Position numbers and translations under genes: made by a program. From positions 558,001 through 622,000 of the forward strand of contig NZ_QWGR01000003.1 in assembly GCF_003576475.1 (NCBI RefSeq): a stretch of DNA of 64,000 bases. The letters are read 5' to 3'. This document shows, in pieces, positions 10,127 through 18,216 of the stretch. Numbering within the stretch: the first letter of the stretch is position 1; each line of letters starts with the position of its first letter. The notes beneath the pieces were generated by a model. It was given only the letters and a program-made list of their open reading frames with translations, was not told the origin of the DNA and ran no database searches. This DNA comes from Maribellus luteus. Lineage in GTDB: Bacteria > Bacteroidota > Bacteroidia > Bacteroidales > Prolixibacteraceae.

Positions 10127-11425
10127 ATGAGACTTTACAAGATTTCAACAATCCTTTTACTGGCAGGGCTATTATTAAGCTCTTGCAGTTCGAAGAATAA
10201 AGAACTTGCCGATAAAATACTTGCTGATCAAACAATGCAGGAAGTAGACAGCATGGCTCGCCAGCTGATGAAGAATGGATTTTATGCCGGATCAGGCTAC
10301 CAAATGGTCTGGTCGCGCGACTTAAACACTTTTATTGAATTGTCGTGCGAGGAATATGATAATGCAGTAATCCGCGAAAACCTGTTGATGTTTTTCCATT
10401 TTCAGCAGGCAAACGGCGAGTTGCTGGATGGTTATGTTCCCCGCGAAGCGTTTACCTGGGGAGATCCGAATACTTACGAGTCGGAAACAGCTCCCGGACA
10501 CATCGGTTTTAAGAATACGGTAGAAACGGATCAGGAAACTTCGCTGATTCAGGCTATTTATAAATATGTGGCGAAGACGGGCGACAAATCAATTCTTGCA
10601 GAAGAGGTGGCTGGTAAGCCTGTTTACGAGCGATTGAAATGGTCAATCAATTACTTGCTGAATGAGAGATACGCTGCAAAATATGGACTGATTACCGGTG
10701 CTACAACCTTTGACTGGGGAGATGTGCAGGTTGAAGGGGGTGCTGTGGTGGACGTGGATAGCCTGACTCATTGGAGCATTGATGTGTACGATAATGCAAT
10801 GTTGGCCATTGCTTTGGATAACTTGGCTGAATTAACGGATGATAACTCGGATAAACAGCGCTGGAAAACGATGCAGAAAGATTTGCTGGCGAATATTCGC
10901 AAGTATTTGTGGGATACTGAAAGCAGCAAATTCATTCCACATATTTACCTGGATGGTTCTCCTTTTCCAGACGATTTCAACGAAAATGAAATTCATTATC
11001 ATGGGGGAACAGCAGTTGCCATTGAAGCAGGCGTTTTAACCAGAGATGAAATTGCCGCAGTCCTTAAGCATATGGTGAGAAATGTTGAGCAATCAGGCGC
11101 TCCTTCAATTGGTTTGACACTTTACCCGACTTATCCAAGCGATGTTTTGGGCAAGAATGTATCTGCTCCCTATGAATATCAGAATGGTGGAGACTGGACT
11201 TGGTTTGGCGGAAGAATGATTCAACAGCTTATTGTGAATGACATGGTCGACGAAGCGTACCAATTGGTACAACCCATGATGAACCGTGTTATTAAAAACA
11301 AAGGGTTTTACGAGTGGTATAAAATCGATGGAACTCCGGCAGGTTCTGGCGATTTCAAAGGATCTGCCGGGGTATTAGGAAAATCAATCGAACTATTTAA
11401 CCAATGGGCAGAAGAAAACAAATAA
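10127..11425 (+). CDS. Six-hairpin glycosidase-like lipoprotein, copy 2
   Basis: A 432-residue paralogue of the protein at 6845-8134, with lipobox LLSSC and the same ordered motifs: MVWSRDLNTFIELS, NTVETDQETSLIQAIYKY, GATTFDWGDVQ, FIPHIYLDGSPFP, HGGTAVAIEAG and NGGDWTWFGGRMIQQL. All candidate acidic residues are kept in both copies, so both are probably active, perhaps on different linkages. The family number is uncertain. It ends inside the start of the next gene (22-base overlap with the GH92 at 11404), a strong sign that the two products are made together. Confidence 0.65.
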   Translation: MRLYKISTILLLAGLLLSSCSSKNKELADKILADQTMQEVDSMARQLMKNGFYAGSGYQMVWSRDLNTFIELSCEEYDNAVIRENLLMFFHFQQANGELLDGYVPREAFTWGDPNTYESETAPGHIGFKNTVETDQETSLIQAIYKYVAKTGDKSILAEEVAGKPVYERLKWSINYLLNERYAAKYGLITGATTFDWGDVQVEGGAVVDVDSLTHWSIDVYDNAMLAIALDNLAELTDDNSDKQRWKTMQKDLLANIRKYLWDTESSKFIPHIYLDGSPFPDDFNENEIHYHGGTAVAIEAGVLTRDEIAAVLKHMVRNVEQSGAPSIGLTLYPTYPSDVLGKNVSAPYEYQNGGDWTWFGGRMIQQLIVNDMVDEAYQLVQPMMNRVIKNKGFYEWYKIDGTPAGSGDFKGSAGVLGKSIELFNQWAEENK

Positions 11426-14400
11426 AACAAAGCTTAAGCTACCTGCTTTTGTTGTGTTGTCTGGCAGGAACAAAAGCTTATGCCAAAGATCAAAACGTAA
11501 TTTGGCAAATCGGTGAAAACAACAATAGTTGTGCGGAATTTGCGTTGGCCCCCAAGGGCTATCCTGATTACATTGCGAATGACTTTGGATGGGAAGACAA
11601 GTATTTCCTGATCGGAACATCCAACGATCAAAAAGACTGGCCATACATCATTCCCGGGACAAGCGATACCTGGGGTGGAACCTGGGGAACATCTGGTTGG
11701 CGTTCAAGTACCCTGACCATTCTGTTTGGGTTGGATCAGTTGCCTCGTTCCAATGATTGGAAACTGGTGGTTGATCTTTTGGATTGCAATCCGGATGATT
11801 TGCCATTGTTTAAAGTGACGGTTAACGGAAAATCATGGAAGTACCGAATTCCGGTAATCAACCCGGCGAGTTCAATCGACAGTGATCCAGACAAGTCTTT
11901 GGAATATCTGATCGAAATTCCCCTTCCCAAAGGGTTGGTTGCAAGTGGCGGAAATGAAATCGCCCTGACTGTTCTTGAAGGATCCTGGATTCGTTTTGAT
12001 CAAATCAAACTTGAAGGGCCTAAGGGAGTGGAACTGACACAAAACAAGCAGGCCTTTTTGCGAAAAGTGGAACCTGCCGATTACGAAATAGAGCATTACG
12101 GCAACAAGGCGCAACCACTATTGATTGATGTTGAGCATCTGTCCGGAACGCCTGATATGACTGTGATTCTGGATAACGAAGAAGTTTTTGCATCAACCTT
12201 GGAAGAAGGACGGTATGTATTTGAAGTGCCAATGCCGGCAGTTCAGAAAGTACAAAAGAGCAGCTATGAAATTTGGCTTGATGGAGAGAAGCTTCAGGCA
12301 GGAAAAATAACGAGGCAGCCTCAGGAGTTAACTTCACCAGCCGGCTATGTCGATACCAAAATCGGAACTGGCCATTCTCGCTGGATGATTGCTCCGGGAC
12401 CTTGGATGCCCTTCAGTATGGTCAAATTAAGTCCTGACAACCAAAATGATGGCTGGCAGTCTGGTTATGAGCCGACCTTTGAGTCGGTGGCTTGCTTCTC
12501 GCACATTCACGAGTGGACCATGGCCGGATTGGGAACCATGCCCACCAATGGCGCACTTCAAACGAAAGTTGGCGATGAAAAAGATGTGGATGGTGGCTAC
12601 CGTTCGCGAATTGATAAATCAACAGAACAGGCGCCTTTGGGCTATTACAAAGTGCATTTAACCGATTATGACATTCAAGCGGAATTGACTGCAACTACCC
12701 GTTGTGGTTTTCAGCGCTATACTTTTCCGAAAGATCGCGATGGATCGCGCGTTTTGCTGGATTTGGTGATTCCTTCAGAATACAAGTATGACCTGCTTGA
12801 AGCTTCGGTAAAACAAACGGGCGAAAATACAATTGAAGGCTTTAGCCATCAGCTTTCACCAAATACTTGGAGCGGTGGAATTTCGCAGGAGTACACCATT
12901 TATTTTGTTGTGGAGTTTGACCAGCCGATAGCCGGAGTTAGTACTTGGACCGAAAATGGCGTAGAAAAAGGAGCTGCAAGCTTAAATGTTCAGGGAGCAA
13001 AAGATGCCGGAGTTATTGTTGATTTCGATACGAAAAAAAATAAGGTGGTGCAGCTTCGCACAGGGATTTCTTATGTGAGCCTTGAAAATGCAAGAGAGAA
13101 TCTGAAAACTGAAGTCATTGATCCTTTTGGATGGGACTTTGAGGCCGTGCGAACAAATAATGTTGCTACCTGGAATGACCTTTTTAGTCGTGTGAAGGTG
13201 GGCAGCAATGACAAGCATGAAAAAACACGTTTTTACACCAACATGTATCGTGCTTTGTGCAGCCGTAATACGTTTAGCGATGTGAATGGCGAGTGGCGGG
13301 ATGCCGGGGAAGAAATCCGAAGAATGGATGACCCGTCGTCTCCGGCTTTGGGCTGCGATGCTTTTTGGAATACCTTCTGGAACTTGAATCAGTTTTGGAA
13401 TCTGGTAACGCCGGAATGGAGTAACCGTTGGGTGAAATCGCAGTTGGCCATGTATGACGCCAATGGTTGGCTGGCCAAGGGACCGGCCGGAATGGAATAT
13501 GTTCCGGTGATGGTGGCCGAGCATGAGATTCCGCTGATTGTTGGTGCTTACCAAATGGGGATTCGCGACTACGATGTGGAGAAAGCTTTCGAGGCTGTGA
13601 AAAAGATGCAAACAACGCCCGCACAGGAAGTGGGTGGGGGTTTTGCAGGTAACCGGGACTTGGTTACTTATTTGGAGCATGGTTATGTGCCCTACGACCA
13701 AGGCCGTTTTTCCAATTCGCTGGAGTATGCTTTTGACGATTGGACGGTTGGGCAGTTTGCAAAAGCCCTAGGCAAGCAGGATGATTATCAAACATTCTCG
13801 AAACGCGGAGCTTACTGGCAAAATGTGATCGATACGGAAACTGGTTTTGCCCGGATGAAAGATGCCAAAGGCGAGTGGTTCCCTGATTTTGATCCGTACA
13901 AGTCTGGAGCTAACCACCACTATGTGGAAGGAAATGCTTGGCAGTTAACCTATTTTGTGCCGCAGGATGTACCGGCTTTGGCCCAGGCAATTGGGAAAGA
14001 CCGTTTCATCGAACGGCTGGATTGGGGATTTACTGAAAGTTATAAAACACGCTTCAATGGTTTGAACGACCAATACTGGAACTACCCGGTTATGCAGGGA
14101 AATCAGCAGTCGATGCACTTTGCCTTTCTTTTTAACTGGGTGCAGCAGCCGTGGTTAACGCAAAAGTGGAGCCGTTCCATTTTGGATCGTTACTATGGTT
14201 ATGGCATTTCCAATGCGTATTTGGGTGATGAAGATCAAGGGCAGATGAGTGCCTGGTTTATCATGGCATCCATTGGGCTGTTTCAAACGGATGGAGGTTG
14301 CCGCGTTGATCCGGTCTATGAAATTGGAAGCCCCTTGTTTGAAAAAGTAGAAATTGATTTGGGAGAGCGCTTTGGACGTGGGGAGAAATTTACCATTGAA

Positions 14401-14556
14401 GCGAAACATGCCTCCCGACAGAATAAATATGTCCAATCGGCTAAGTTGAATGGCAAGAAGTTGAACGATTTTAAATTTCCGGCCAGCGAACTGTTAAAAG
14501 GCGGAAAACTTGAATTGGAAATGGGACCAACGCCCAATAAGAATTGGGGAAAATAA
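11404..14556 (+). CDS. GH92 alpha-mannosidase with N-terminal lyase-type beta-sandwich
   Basis: A 1050-residue secreted protein with a signal peptide ending near TKAYA. Residues about 30-190 (starting VIWQIGENNNS, with GTSGWRSSTLTILF and a VLEGSWIRFDQIKLEGP end) look like the carbohydrate-binding beta-sandwich that accompanies PL4-type rhamnogalacturonan lyases. A second beta region follows, and the GH92 catalytic part starts near residue 310. Key GH92 residues are Glu842 in VEGNAWQLTYFVPQD and Asp944 in GDEDQGQMSAWF, with the same DEDQG variant as the other GH92. The start codon lies inside the preceding gene. It is predicted to act outside the cytoplasm on alpha-mannosides; the accessory domain probably binds glycan. 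Confidence 0.88.
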   Translation: MGRRKQIKQSLSYLLLLCCLAGTKAYAKDQNVIWQIGENNNSCAEFALAPKGYPDYIANDFGWEDKYFLIGTSNDQKDWPYIIPGTSDTWGGTWGTSGWRSSTLTILFGLDQLPRSNDWKLVVDLLDCNPDDLPLFKVTVNGKSWKYRIPVINPASSIDSDPDKSLEYLIEIPLPKGLVASGGNEIALTVLEGSWIRFDQIKLEGPKGVELTQNKQAFLRKVEPADYEIEHYGNKAQPLLIDVEHLSGTPDMTVILDNEEVFASTLEEGRYVFEVPMPAVQKVQKSSYEIWLDGEKLQAGKITRQPQELTSPAGYVDTKIGTGHSRWMIAPGPWMPFSMVKLSPDNQNDGWQSGYEPTFESVACFSHIHEWTMAGLGTMPTNGALQTKVGDEKDVDGGYRSRIDKSTEQAPLGYYKVHLTDYDIQAELTATTRCGFQRYTFPKDRDGSRVLLDLVIPSEYKYDLLEASVKQTGENTIEGFSHQLSPNTWSGGISQEYTIYFVVEFDQPIAGVSTWTENGVEKGAASLNVQGAKDAGVIVDFDTKKNKVVQLRTGISYVSLENARENLKTEVIDPFGWDFEAVRTNNVATWNDLFSRVKVGSNDKHEKTRFYTNMYRALCSRNTFSDVNGEWRDAGEEIRRMDDPSSPALGCDAFWNTFWNLNQFWNLVTPEWSNRWVKSQLAMYDANGWLAKGPAGMEYVPVMVAEHEIPLIVGAYQMGIRDYDVEKAFEAVKKMQTTPAQEVGGGFAGNRDLVTYLEHGYVPYDQGRFSNSLEYAFDDWTVGQFAKALGKQDDYQTFSKRGAYWQNVIDTETGFARMKDAKGEWFPDFDPYKSGANHHYVEGNAWQLTYFVPQDVPALAQAIGKDRFIERLDWGFTESYKTRFNGLNDQYWNYPVMQGNQQSMHFAFLFNWVQQPWLTQKWSRSILDRYYGYGISNAYLGDEDQGQMSAWFIMASIGLFQTDGGCRVDPVYEIGSPLFEKVEIDLGERFGRGEKFTIEAKHASRQNKYVQSAKLNGKKLNDFKFPASELLKGGKLELEMGPTPNKNWGK

Positions 14557-14611
14557 TTCAATTTTTGTAGCTTGTGTGCTGAAAATAACTTGAACCAATA
14601 AACAAAAACAA

Positions 14612-15661
14612 ATGATTAAAAAGAGTTTATTCTCATTCATCGTGTGTGTGCTTATCAGTCAGCTGACTTTGGTGGCACAAACCGATTATTTAAATGAATC
14701 CACGGCCGACTACCAGGCACGGATGAAGTGGTTTACCGATGCCAAATACGGCATGTTTATACACTTTGGGCTGTACAGCCAGTTAGGTGGTGTTTGGGAT
14801 GGGAAAGAGGTGGACGGCTATGCCGAATGGATCCAGTCGAAGGCCGACATTCCTGCGCAGGAGTATGCCGTACTGATCTCCACCTTCAACCCAAAAGATT
14901 TCAATGCCGATTTTATTGCAGAAACCGCCCAAAAAGCGGGCATGAAGTACATTGTGATCACCACAAAACACCACGAAGGATTTTGTTTGTGGGACAGCCA
15001 ATACACCAAATTTGATGTGGCCAGTACTCCTTTTGCCGGGCGTGATATTCTGGCAGAATTAAGTGCAGCCTGTAAAAAATACGGGCTGAAATTCGGAACC
15101 TACTATAGCATTATCGATTGGCATCATCCTTCGCAGGAACGAAACATTGACGGCAAGGATGGTTCGCGCTGGGGAAACATCCGGATGAAGTCGGGCAAAA
15201 AGGAGGAATACATAACATACATGAAAAACCAGGTGAAAGAGCTGATCGAAAATTACGACACCGACATGCTTTGGTTTGACGGCGACTGGGTTTACTGGTG
15301 GGACATGACATCCGGAGAAGATCTGTACCAGTACATCCGCGAATTAAAACCGGAGATCCTGATCAACAACCGCGTTGCCAAACGCAGCCTCTTTAAAAAA
15401 GATTTTGGCACACCGGAACAGGAACATCCCGGGCAGGCACTCGGACATGAATGGGAAGCCTGCTATACCATGAACCACTCGTGGGGCTACAAAGCCAGTG
15501 ACACCGATTGGAAAGACGCCGAAACGGTTTACAACAAGCTAAAAGACATTAACGCAAAAGGAGGCAATCTTTTGCTGAATATTGGTCCCGATGGAAACGG
15601 AAATGTTCCGGAAGAGTCGGTAAAAATACTTTTGGAAGTTGGCAAAATGCTCAACAAATAG
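14612..15661 (+). CDS. GH29 alpha-L-fucosidase, secreted
   Basis: A 349-residue protein with a signal peptide ending LVAQ. GH29 motifs are MFIHFGLYSQLGGVW, TTKHHEGFCLWDS, YYSIIDWHHP and MLWFDGDW, where Asp223 is the expected nucleophile, and the C-terminal GGNLLLNIGPDGNG is typical of the family. The chain ends with the barrel and has no C-terminal beta-sandwich, so it is a compact catalytic-domain fucosidase. It hydrolyses alpha-linked L-fucose, for example core or antennary fucose on N-glycans, which fits the upstream mannosidases. It is the last gene of the + strand cluster and is followed by a strong hairpin. Confidence 0.9.
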   Translation: MIKKSLFSFIVCVLISQLTLVAQTDYLNESTADYQARMKWFTDAKYGMFIHFGLYSQLGGVWDGKEVDGYAEWIQSKADIPAQEYAVLISTFNPKDFNADFIAETAQKAGMKYIVITTKHHEGFCLWDSQYTKFDVASTPFAGRDILAELSAACKKYGLKFGTYYSIIDWHHPSQERNIDGKDGSRWGNIRMKSGKKEEYITYMKNQVKELIENYDTDMLWFDGDWVYWWDMTSGEDLYQYIRELKPEILINNRVAKRSLFKKDFGTPEQEHPGQALGHEWEACYTMNHSWGYKASDTDWKDAETVYNKLKDINAKGGNLLLNIGPDGNGNVPEESVKILLEVGKMLNK

Positions 15662-15672
15662 TACACAATAAA

Positions 15673-15697
15673 GAAGCGGTGATGCTCTCACCGCTTC
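15673..15697 (+). terminator. Hairpin terminator after the glycan cluster
   Basis: Perfect 10-bp arms gaagcggtga (15673-15682) and tcaccgcttc (15688-15697) enclose a 5-base loop 12 bases after the GH29 stop. The following T content is modest, so termination may not rely on a classical U-tract. Confidence 0.6.
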
Positions 15698-15956
15698 TCC
15701 CTGAAAGACAAACAACTAATGACCTCTCAAACTTTGTCTTAAATGTTTTCAATCAACCACTTAAGTTCGTATTCCTACTGCAAAGTTGTAGTTGGGCTTA
15801 CGAACAAAGCTGATTCTTTGTTACGGGCTGATTCTATTTTAACACATTTTAAACACCTTCCCGCCACACCCGCGTGATAAGAAAATGTTTTTCAGTTAAA
15901 TAAAGAAAAGCCTTAAAGTTGACTGTCCCCGTGGCAAGCCACGGGGAATTATTTGA
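15698..15956. other. Convergent intergenic region
   Basis: No coding frame is supported between the end of the fucosidase transcript and the converging isomerase-like gene. The only clear structure is the hairpin at 15926-15947, listed separately. Confidence 0.6.
15926..15947 (-). terminator. GC-rich hairpin after isomerase-like gene
   Basis: Perfect 9-bp arms tccccgtgg and ccacgggga flank a caag loop, 9 bases beyond the stop of the - strand gene. No T-run follows on the - strand, so it may be a transcript-end hairpin or a REP-type palindrome. Confidence 0.5.
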
Positions 15957-16868
15957 TTAAAGCGTTGCAAAAACTTTTTCCAGTAGTTTTTTAGTCGCAA
16001 TTACACCGTCTCTTTCCGAAAGTTCAGAACCTTCGAACTCAACGCCTACAAAACCTTTGTAACCGGCATCGTCAACAATCTTCATCAGGCGGTAGTAATC
16101 CATGTTGGCTTCGTCGCCTTCGGCATTAAACACATTCGACTTTGCACTCACACCTTTGGCATACGGCATCAACTGCTCCATTCCTTTGTAGCGGTCGTAG
16201 CTTTCGCCGGTGTTCCAATCAAGAGTAAAATTCCCAAAATCGGGTAAAGTCCCTACCCTTTTGTGATCCACCATTTTCATTACACCCGACAACCAGTCTC
16301 CGTTGCTGGATAATCCTCCGTGGTTCTCAACAATCACATTTATTTTTTTCTTATCGCCGTACTCGCAAAGCATGTGCAAGCCGTCAGCAGCCAGTTTTTG
16401 CTGTTCTTCGAATGTCCCCCGGCTACCGGCATTCACCCGTATGGCATGGCATCCTAAAAACGCTGCGGCATCGATCCATTTCTTGTGGTTCTCAACGGTT
16501 TTCTCGCGCTCGCTCTTCTCCGGATGCCCAACCATTCCTTCACCGTCACACATGATAAGCACATTGCTTACACCTTCGTTTTTAGTGATCTTCTTTAACT
16601 CTGCCAGGTATTTCTCGTCTTTTGCCTTGTCTTTGAAAAACTGGTTGACATACTCTACGCCTTCCATTCCCAACTCCCGGGTTACCCTTGGGAAGTCTAG
16701 ATTGCTCATTTCGCCGGCAAAAATGGCCTTGTGAAACGACCATTCAGCCAAAGATATCCGGTAACGCGATTTTGTCCCCAGCACACTTGCCATGGCAGGA
16801 GTAGCAAGTACAGTAGCACCTACAAAAGCAGCAGAGGTGCGAATAAAATTTCTACGATTAATATGCAT
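15957..16868 (-). CDS. Sugar phosphate isomerase/epimerase-like TIM-barrel protein, Tat-type signal
   Basis: A 303-residue protein beginning MHINRRNFIRTSAAF, a twin-arginine-type export signal with a cleavage-like AMA further on. The mature part follows the xylose-isomerase-like TIM barrel (AP_endonuc_2): SLAEWSFH at the first strand, VENHGG in the middle (metal-ligand type Glu/His), GTLPDFGNF and FVGVEFEGSE near the end. Such proteins in Bacteroidota isomerise or epimerise sugars or inositols, and exported versions are common but rarely assigned substrates. It is 59 bases downstream of the acyltransferase gene on the same strand, so the two probably share a transcript. Substrate unknown. Confidence 0.75.
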   Translation of the reverse strand: MHINRRNFIRTSAAFVGATVLATPAMASVLGTKSRYRISLAEWSFHKAIFAGEMSNLDFPRVTRELGMEGVEYVNQFFKDKAKDEKYLAELKKITKNEGVSNVLIMCDGEGMVGHPEKSEREKTVENHKKWIDAAAFLGCHAIRVNAGSRGTFEEQQKLAADGLHMLCEYGDKKKINVIVENHGGLSSNGDWLSGVMKMVDHKRVGTLPDFGNFTLDWNTGESYDRYKGMEQLMPYAKGVSAKSNVFNAEGDEANMDYYRLMKIVDDAGYKGFVGVEFEGSELSERDGVIATKKLLEKVFATL

Positions 16869-16927
16869 AACTCTTTGATTAAATTAATAATTCATGTTTT
16901 ACGAAGATATCCGAAAACGGAAATCTT

Positions 16928-18052
16928 TTATATTCTGAAAAAGATTTTCTTTTTATACAAATAATAGCACAAGCCCCACTCCAATGTAAGAATTGACAAG
17001 GACGTAAACAAGTTTACAACAAACTCGGGTGTACTGAACCAGTTCAAAACACCCTGCGTAAAAATGGCCACAAAACCATTAAACCACTGGTGACCAACCG
17101 TATTAAAAAACATATAGATAAAGATCGGATTCATCCCTACCACCACAAACGGGAATATCCAGCTATTGAGCTTTCGGATATCCACCAGCCAGTAACTGAA
17201 GGCAAGGAACAGCAAGGCCCAACCGCCTGAAGCCAACACAAACGACGAAGTACTGATGCGTTTGATGATGGGTGTTACCGCTGTCCAATCGAGTAAATAC
17301 CCGGATAACAAAAAGACTCCTCCAAGCAAAGTAAGTAGTTTCAGTTTTGCCTTACTTGTTTTACCCGATCGCAACATTTGCCCGGCCACCACTCCCCAGA
17401 TGGTATGTGCAGCGGTAGGAATACAGTTAATTGTCACCCAGCCTCCGCCGTTGTTGATCTTTCCCATCAAAACCATGTCCATCCAGCTTCCAAAATTATG
17501 ATCCTTCACGAAGGGCTGATTGTATCCTTCGAGCGGAAAAGTGCGGTACAGAACTTCGGTTAGCAACAACAGAGCAATTGAAACCGCCACTTGAGTGGTC
17601 CATTTATAACGCATCAAAAAATAAGCGATCAAAATAGTAACCGACAACTGTGAAAGTACATTCCACAACTCCCAAACCAATTTGCGGCTGTAAACACAAT
17701 GCAGGCCAACTCCCAATGCCAGTAGAATTACCGACCGCTGTACGATGTGCTTGGTTATTTGACTTTTTGAAGCTCCCTGTTTCAATCGCTTTTCATACGA
17801 AAAAGGCATGGCCACTCCTACAATAAACATAAAAAAGGGCTGCACCAAATCCCAGAAATGCAAACCGTTCCACGAATGGTGATGAAACTGCCGGAAGAAC
17901 GGCTCTAAAAATGTACCGGCCACCGGTTCGCGTACCAATACCGACCACAAGCCAGTACCTTCGGCAACCAAAAGAAACATTGTCAATCCGCGAAATAAAT
18001 CAAGCGACAACAAACGTTCGGACTGGAAAGATGAAACGGTTTTAGTTCCCAT
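16928..18052 (-). CDS. Membrane acyltransferase, HGSNAT/DUF5009 type
   Basis: The start is placed at ATG 18052 (MGTKTVSSFQSE), because the upstream in-frame extension is hydrophobic and atypical. The protein has about ten membrane segments. It shows the family patterns LSLDLFRGLTMFLLVAEG at the N-terminus and HHHSWNGLHFWDLVQPFFMF a little later; the His-rich lead into the WNGL segment corresponds to the region holding the active-site His of heparan-alpha-glucosaminide N-acetyltransferase. Bacterial relatives are thought to move acetyl groups across the inner membrane onto sugars. The partner gene downstream is a sugar-isomerase-like protein. The actual acceptor is unknown. Confidence 0.75.
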   Translation of the reverse strand: MGTKTVSSFQSERLLSLDLFRGLTMFLLVAEGTGLWSVLVREPVAGTFLEPFFRQFHHHSWNGLHFWDLVQPFFMFIVGVAMPFSYEKRLKQGASKSQITKHIVQRSVILLALGVGLHCVYSRKLVWELWNVLSQLSVTILIAYFLMRYKWTTQVAVSIALLLLTEVLYRTFPLEGYNQPFVKDHNFGSWMDMVLMGKINNGGGWVTINCIPTAAHTIWGVVAGQMLRSGKTSKAKLKLLTLLGGVFLLSGYLLDWTAVTPIIKRISTSSFVLASGGWALLFLAFSYWLVDIRKLNSWIFPFVVVGMNPIFIYMFFNTVGHQWFNGFVAIFTQGVLNWFSTPEFVVNLFTSLSILTLEWGLCYYLYKKKIFFRI

Positions 18053-18191
18053 TTTCAGGTTTTCGTTGGTAAGGAAGTAAAAATAGTAAATAAGAAGCAA
18101 CAAAAAGACAGGACAGCCAGCTTTCAGAGTTTTCTGTTCGAACGCATATGAAAAGCCTGTTTCTCAGGAAGCCGAACACCACGCAACAAAA

Positions 18192-18214
18192 AAGGAGAGA
18201 AAAACTCTCTCCTT
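18192..18214 (-). terminator. Rho-independent terminator of acyl-CoA ligase gene
   Basis: Perfect 9-bp arms aaggagaga (18192-18200) and tctctcctt (18206-18214). Read on the - strand, the stem is followed by TTTTTGTT. It lies directly after the stop of the acyl-CoA ligase gene. Confidence 0.85.
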
Positions 18215-18216
18215 GC

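Noticed and set aside
12982-13701. A 239-codon open frame on the - strand inside the second GH92 gene
   Set aside because: It is antisense to well-supported GH92 sequence and shows no recognisable protein pattern.
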